Shown here in pieces: positions 1 to 5,115 of a DNA stretch of 5,115 nt. Every line of letters starts with the position of its first letter. Position 1 is the stretch's first letter. The stretch is from assembly GCA_003222235.1 (NCBI GenBank), contig QHVD01000017.1, positions 2,962-8,076 on the forward strand, in the 5' to 3' direction. The position numbers and the translations under genes are program-made. Below the pieces are notes generated by a model. The model was not told the DNA's origin. It ran no database searches and saw nothing but the letters and a program-made list of their open reading frames with translations. Source of the stretch: Gemmatimonadota bacterium (GTDB lineage Bacteria; Gemmatimonadota; Gemmatimonadetes; Gemmatimonadales; GWC2-71-9).

Positions 1-2038
<2,038 letters not shown>

Positions 2039-2052
<14 letters not shown>

Positions 2053-2830
2053 AAGGGCCCTCACCTGGCACCTCCTCATCGAGCCCGACGGCCGCCCCGG
2101 CGCCGAAAACATGGCCGTCGACGAGGCGCTGCTCGACGAGTCCGACCGCACCGGAGGCGCGTTCTTGCGGCTCTACCGTTTCAGTCCGCCCTGCCTCTCG
2201 CTCGGGCGCAACGAGCCGGCGCGGGCGCGTTACGACCGCGCCGCGATCACGCGCCTCGGGATCACCGTGGTGCGCCGCCCCACCGGCGGCCGAGCGGTCT
2301 GGCACGAGCACGAGGTCACGTACGCCGTGGCCGCCCCGCTCGCGGCGCTCGGGGAAGGCTCCGTGCGTGACAGCTCCGTCGCGATCCACCGGCGGCTCGC
2401 CGCGGCGCTGCGCTCGCTCGGGGTCGCGGCGACGCTGGCGCCGCGTGCCCGAGCGCCGGGGCTCGGTGCCGGCGCCTGCTTCGCCGCCCTCGTCGGCGGT
2501 GAGGTCGTGGTGGACGGACAGAAGGTGATCGGCTCCGCCCAGGTGCGGCTGGGGGGGGGGCGGGCCTTCCTACAGCACGGCTCCATTCTCCTCGGCGGCT
2601 CGCAGGACCTCCTCACAGCCGTAAGCCGCGAGACAGCCGTAAGCCGCCAGCCTCAAGCCGCAAGTGGCACCACACTCTCCGCTGCGCTCGAGCGGCCGGT
2701 CACGTTCCACGAGGTGGTGGACGCGATCATCGCGGCCTGGGACGCCCCCTTGACCTCTACCGCCCTCTACCGCCCTCTACCGTCTTCTACCGCCCAGTTT
2801 TCAGACCCCGCCTGGACCTGGCGCCGCTAG
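2039..2830 (+). CDS. lipM: Lipoyl-domain acyltransferase of the LipM/LplA fold, probably LipM-type octanoyltransferase
   Basis: This 263-residue protein belongs to the biotin/lipoate protein ligase (BPL/LPL) catalytic fold; B. subtilis LipM is about 278. LipM moves octanoate from acyl-carrier protein to GcvH through a thioester on a cysteine. Visible motifs are NMAVDEALL (24-32), RRPTGGRAVWH (79-89), ACF with Cys147, GQKVIGSAQVR with Lys162, and LQHGSI with His180. Cys147 sits where LipM and LipL carry their catalytic cysteine, which favours acyltransferase over an ATP-dependent LplA ligase; LipL or an atypical ligase stays possible. The TTG at 2039 is the only start between the in-frame stop at 1976-1978 and the conserved NMAVDEALL. 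Starting at Met25 would cut the family's first strand (WHLLI). The ribosome site is weak, fitting coupling to gcvP, which it overlaps by 14 bases. Three simple repeats lie inside: a G10 tract, an 18-base-period repeat (residues 193-209) and a 10-base-period repeat (residues 239-253). The last two fall in poorly conserved regions around the GTTLSAALERPVTFHEVV segment. Confidence 0.88.
2551..2560 (+). repeat. G10 homopolymer tract inside the lipM-like gene
   Basis: Ten consecutive G bases encode the Gly-Gly-Gly of RLGGGRAFLQHG, between the GSAQ and LQHGS motifs. In the present length the frame is correct on both sides. Reading the shifted frames shows that loss of one G would bring a TAA at 2622-2624 into frame and remove the C-terminal part. 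Gain of one G would leave the frame open through the following repeats. Such tracts are prone to slippage in vivo and to length errors in sequencing. Confidence 0.95.
2615..2647 (+). repeat. 18-base-period direct repeat (acagccgtaagccgc twice) in the lipM-like gene
   Basis: The 15-base word acagccgtaagccgc occurs exactly at 2615-2629 and 2633-2647. A degenerate continuation, caagccgcaag, follows at about 2654-2664. The period is 18 bases, so the reading frame is kept; it encodes TAVSRE-TAVSRQ-PQAAS. It lies in the linker between the catalytic domain and the C-terminal helical part, where length variation would be tolerated. The internal agccgt/aagccgc pattern suggests expansion of a shorter 6-7 base unit. 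Confidence 0.9.
2754..2795 (+). repeat. 10-base tandem repeat (cgccctctac), about 4.2 copies, at the 3' end of the lipM-like gene
   Basis: The units are cctctac (partial, 2754-2760), cgccctctac (2761-2770), cgccctctac (2771-2780), cgtcttctac (2781-2790, two mismatches) and cgccc (2791-2795). The period is not a multiple of three, so each copy is read in a different frame, giving the low-information tail STALYRPLPSSTA. A change of one copy would shift the frame of the tail past the normal TAG at 2828-2830, and both shifted frames stay open into the next gene. The protein tail here is probably a by-product of the repeat and not a conserved domain. Confidence 0.92.
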
Positions 2831-2832
2831 GC

Positions 2833-2838
2833 GGCGGA
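2833..2838 (+). promoter_or_regulatory. Candidate ribosome binding site for the solute-binding protein gene
   Basis: The purine-rich ggcgga lies four bases before the ATG at 2843 in the 12-base gap after the lipM-like gene. It is short and imperfect. For the alternative ATG at 2855, ggaa at 2840-2843 would serve with an 11-base spacer, so the site does not firmly decide between the two starts. Confidence 0.4.
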
Positions 2839-2842
2839 TGGA

Positions 2843-4579
2843 ATGTTACGCGGCATGCCGACCGTCGCCCCCGCGCTGCCGCCCGGGCCCGAGCGCCCGG
2901 CCCGAGGGCTCGCCAGCCTGTGGCTGATGCTCCTCGCCCTCGCCGGCGCCGGCTGCGCGCGCCGGGGCGGATGCACCGGAGACTATTGTGGCACCGTGGT
3001 GTTCGTCACGACGCCCGAGCCCGACATCCTGTTGCCCCCGGCCTCGCAGCTCGTCGTGAGCCGCGACATCGCCGATCAGATCTTCCTGAAGCTCGCGGAC
3101 TTGGGGATGTCGGGCAACACCGTGGGCGACACGGACTTCCAGCCGCAGCTCGCCGAACGGTGGGAATGGGCCAATCCGCTCACGCTGGTGTTCCACCTGG
3201 ACCCCCGAGCCCGCTGGCAGGACGGGCGGCCCGTGACCTCGGCGGATGTGGCGTTCACGTTCGACATCTACACCGATTCGCTGATCAATTCGAGCGCGCG
3301 CTCCGCGCTGCGCCGGATCAGCGCCGTGACCACGCGCGACTCCCTCACGGTCGTGTTCCGCTTCCGCACGCGGTACCCGGAGATGTTCTACGACGCGGTC
3401 TATCACATGCGCGTGTTGCCGAGTCACCTGATGGGCACCGTGCCCCGGGAGCAGTGGCGGAGCGCGCCGTTCGGCCGCGCTCCCGTGGGCGACGGCCCCT
3501 ACCGCTTCGTCCGCTGGAAGGCCGGCGAGAGCCTCGAGCTCGTCGCCGATTCGACGTTCTTCCTTGGACGGCCCCACATCCGGCGCCTCATCTGGCGGTT
3601 CACGCCGGACCTCCAGGTGGCCGTGACGCAGATCGTCGCCGGCGACGCGGACGCCATCGAGGTCCTGGGGACTCCGGACAACGCGCGGCGCGCCCGCGCG
3701 GAGCCGCGGCTCGTCACGTACCCCTATCCCGGCGCCACGTATGGCTTCCTCGGCTTCAACCTGCGCGCCAATGGCGACACGACCGAACCGCATCCGCTGT
3801 TCGGCGACCGCGCGCTGCGGCGCGCCCTCGCGATGGCGGTCGATCGCGAGGCGCTGTTGCGGAGCGTGTTCGGCGATCTCGCCAAAGTGCCGCCCGGCCC
3901 CATGCCGCCGCAGTGGTGGATCTGGGACTCGAGGATCCGCGACCTGCCCTATGACACCGTGCAGGCGGCGCGGCAGCTCACCCGGCTCGACTGGCAGGCT
4001 TCGGGCGGGGGCGGGGGCGGGGGCGGGGGCGGCGACGGGATCCGGGAGAAGGGCGGGCGGCAGCTCGCGTTCCGGATCCTGGTCCCCACCACGAGCGCGA
4101 TCCGCCGCCAGTACGCGCGGCTGTTGCAGCAGCAGTTCAGGCGGATCGGCGCCGACGTGCAGCTCGACGAAGTGGAGTTCAGCGTCTTCAACGAGCGGAT
4201 GCAGGCGGGGCGGTTCGACGCCGTGCTCAATTCCGTCAACGCCGACCCCACACCGTCTTCCTCCATCGCCCAGGAATGGACGCAGGCGGGCATCGGCCTC
4301 TCGAATTTCGTGCGGTATGCGAACCCGGCATTCGACCGGCTCGCGGAGCAGGCGAGTGACGCGCTGCAGCGCGACGCCGCCAAGCGCATGTGGCGTCGCG
4401 CCTTCGAGATCCTGAACGACGACGCCCCGGCGATCTTCCTGTTCGCGCTCGACAACGTAGCCGCGGTCGACCGCCGGGTCCGGGACGTCGTGATCCGGCC
4501 CGACTCCCACTGGGCGCTGGTGCGCCTCTGGCGCATCCCCGCCGACCAATTGACCGAGCGCGATCGCGCGGAGCGCTAG
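2843..4579 (+). CDS. ABC transporter solute-binding protein, family 5 (peptide/oligopeptide type), probable lipoprotein
   Basis: This 578-residue extracytoplasmic binding protein of a peptide/nickel-type ABC importer would deliver ligand to a DppB/DppC-like permease pair; the ligand cannot be read from sequence. An N-terminal extension (1-22) is followed by the hydrophobic segment LASLWLMLLALAGAG and Cys38, the likely lipidation site, although -3 is Gly where Leu is usual. Family-5 features in order: LAERWEW (103-109), a beta segment ending in WQDGRPVTSADVAFTF (from 125), PVGDGPYRFVRW (214-225), LFGDRALRRALAMAVDREALL (from 319), DGIREKGGRQLAFRILVP (from 398) and the C-terminal WRRAFEILNDDAPAIFLF. 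Ten consecutive glycines (388-397), encoded by a GGGGGC array, precede the conserved DGIRE. The length is slightly above the usual 500-550 because of the N-terminal extension. The start could also be the ATG at 2855, which keeps the whole signal sequence. The gene lies 12 bases after the lipM-like gene and abuts the permease, indicating an operon. Confidence 0.94.
   Translation: MLRGMPTVAPALPPGPERPARGLASLWLMLLALAGAGCARRGGCTGDYCGTVVFVTTPEPDILLPPASQLVVSRDIADQIFLKLADLGMSGNTVGDTDFQPQLAERWEWANPLTLVFHLDPRARWQDGRPVTSADVAFTFDIYTDSLINSSARSALRRISAVTTRDSLTVVFRFRTRYPEMFYDAVYHMRVLPSHLMGTVPREQWRSAPFGRAPVGDGPYRFVRWKAGESLELVADSTFFLGRPHIRRLIWRFTPDLQVAVTQIVAGDADAIEVLGTPDNARRARAEPRLVTYPYPGATYGFLGFNLRANGDTTEPHPLFGDRALRRALAMAVDREALLRSVFGDLAKVPPGPMPPQWWIWDSRIRDLPYDTVQAARQLTRLDWQASGGGGGGGGGGDGIREKGGRQLAFRILVPTTSAIRRQYARLLQQQFRRIGADVQLDEVEFSVFNERMQAGRFDAVLNSVNADPTPSSSIAQEWTQAGIGLSNFVRYANPAFDRLAEQASDALQRDAAKRMWRRAFEILNDDAPAIFLFALDNVAAVDRRVRDVVIRPDSHWALVRLWRIPADQLTERDRAER
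4003..4033 (+). repeat. GGGGGC hexamer array (four full units) encoding ten glycines in the binding protein
   Basis: Four exact gggggc units occupy 4007-4030, flanked by gggc at 4003-4006 and ggc at 4031-4033. The period of six keeps the frame, so copy changes add or remove Gly-Gly pairs (residues 388-397). The run of G5 blocks separated by single C bases also fits the sequence pattern of a G-quadruplex on the + strand. It lies immediately before the conserved DGIREKGGR segment. Confidence 0.95.
4570..4573 (+). promoter_or_regulatory. Ribosome binding site for the permease gene
   Basis: ggag lies inside the last codons of the binding-protein gene, six bases before the GTG at 4580. It supports GTG as the start. 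The nearby ATG at 4588 is in a different frame, so it cannot start this protein. Confidence 0.6.
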
Positions 4580-5115
4580 GTGACGTCATGGCTCGTGCGG
4601 CGTGTCGCCGCCTCGATCGCCATCGTCTTCGCGGTCGTCACCGTCACCTTCGTTCTGATTCACCTCGCCCACGGGACGCCGTTCCTGCCCACGGGCGAAC
4701 GCCCGCTCAGCCCCGAGGTGATCGCGCGCCTGCGCGCGCAGTTCGGGCTCGACCGGCCGCTCCCCGTCCAGTACGTGAAGTACCTCGCGGCGCTGCTCCG
4801 CGGCCAGCTCGGCGAGTCCTTCGCCTTGCGCCGCCCGGTGTGGGATGCCCTGGCGGACGCGATCCCGCATACCCTGACGCTCGCGGGCGCCAGCCTGTTC
4901 GTGGATTTCCTCCTGGTGCACGCGCTGCGTAACGCTTTGCTGCCGGTCATTTCACTCCTCGGACTCGCCTTTCCGTTCCTGCTCACCGGCGCGGTGCTGG
5001 TCGAGTGGGTGTTCGCGTGGCCCGGCATGGGCCGGCTCACCGTGAGCGCGATCTTGCAGCGCGACTATCCCGTCGTGACCGCGACCGCGCTCGCGGCGAG
5101 TGTGATGGTGGTGCT
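4580..5115 (+). CDS. DppB-type ABC transporter permease with a large internal in-frame deletion, 3'-partial (possible pseudogene)
   Basis: This is an inner-membrane permease of the peptide/nickel importer class. GTG at 4580 directly follows the stop of the binding protein; 178 codons are present before the window edge. Residues 1-112 match the N-terminal part of DppB-like proteins: TM1 in VAASIAIVFAVVTVTFVLIHL, then the SPEVIARLRAQFGLDRPLPVQY segment, LRGQLGESF, the PVWDALADAIPHTLTLAG segment and the first residues of TM2. From residue 110-114 the sequence jumps to HALRNALLPV, then GAVLVEWVFAWPGMGRL (WPGMG at 147-151) and DYPVV, which normally lie near the C-terminus. In E. coli DppB, as I recall it, about 154 residues separate the TL of this first block from HALRN; here there are about 15. 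Missing are most of TM2, the central TMs, the periplasmic region and the first part of the EAA loop (ARAKG type) that contacts the ATPase. The frame is open throughout. The completed protein would be near 205 residues against 310-340. A real deletion would very probably abolish transport; an assembly error is the main alternative. Confidence 0.85.
   Translation, partial: MTSWLVRRVAASIAIVFAVVTVTFVLIHLAHGTPFLPTGERPLSPEVIARLRAQFGLDRPLPVQYVKYLAALLRGQLGESFALRRPVWDALADAIPHTLTLAGASLFVDFLLVHALRNALLPVISLLGLAFPFLLTGAVLVEWVFAWPGMGRLTVSAILQRDYPVVTATALAASVMVV

Noticed and set aside
2838..2840. ATG five bases before the chosen start of the binding protein.
   Set aside because: It is in frame 3 and would not encode the signal sequence or the binding protein.
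2883..2900. A GC hairpin (ccgggc paired with gcccgg, six-base loop) shortly after the binding-protein start.
   Set aside because: It is a six-base stem inside coding sequence in DNA of very high GC; such pairings are expected by chance, and there is no T tract for a terminator.
2846..4549. A 567-codon open frame on the - strand opposite the binding-protein gene.
   Set aside because: It is a shadow of the GC-rich + strand gene: composition is dominated by Arg, Gly, Ala, Pro and His with no recognisable motif, while the + strand frame shows clear family-5 motifs along its full length.
4588..4590. ATG as an alternative start for the permease.
   Set aside because: It is in a different frame from the permease. 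GTG at 4580 is in frame, has ggag six bases upstream and abuts the previous stop.

Overview
The window is a GC-rich stretch of bacterial chromosome, clearly above 65% G+C by eye and strongly G/C at third codon positions. Four genes lie head to tail on the + strand with almost no intergenic DNA. The style of the ABC substrate-binding protein and the short tandem repeats inside genes recall Gemmatimonadota-type soil or sediment genomes. That is an impression from memory of similar proteins and was not tested.

Layout: (1) 1-2052 is the C-terminal 683 codons of a single-chain glycine dehydrogenase, the P-protein of the glycine cleavage system (gcvP); its start lies outside the window. (2) 2039-2830 is a lipoyl-domain acyltransferase of the LipM/LplA fold. 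It starts at a TTG that overlaps the gcvP stop by 14 bases and carries the cysteine expected of the LipM octanoyltransferase type. (3) 2843-4579 is an exported solute-binding protein of the oligopeptide/dipeptide (SBP family 5) class, probably a lipoprotein. (4) 4580-5115 is the start of a DppB-type inner-membrane permease that begins on the base after the stop codon of gene 3; it runs off the right edge.

Functionally there are two modules. gcvP and the lipM-like gene belong together: the P-protein decarboxylates glycine and passes the aminomethyl group to the lipoyl arm of GcvH, and a LipM-type enzyme installs the octanoyl precursor of that arm. The binding protein and permease form the front of a peptide/nickel-type ABC importer. 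The 12-base gap and the zero-base junction suggest that all four could be co-transcribed, but no promoter or terminator is visible.

The point most worth checking is the permease. Its N-terminal third is joined directly, in frame, to the C-terminal HALRNALLPV region, so roughly 140 residues of the usual transmembrane core and most of the ATPase-coupling EAA loop are missing. The second theme is simple-sequence DNA inside coding regions: a G10 tract, an 18-base-period repeat and a 10-base-period repeat in the lipM-like gene, and a GGGGGC hexamer array encoding ten glycines in the binding protein. I found no RNA genes, CRISPR arrays, insertion sequences or gene-free stretches over 300 bases, and no convincing new multi-gene system.
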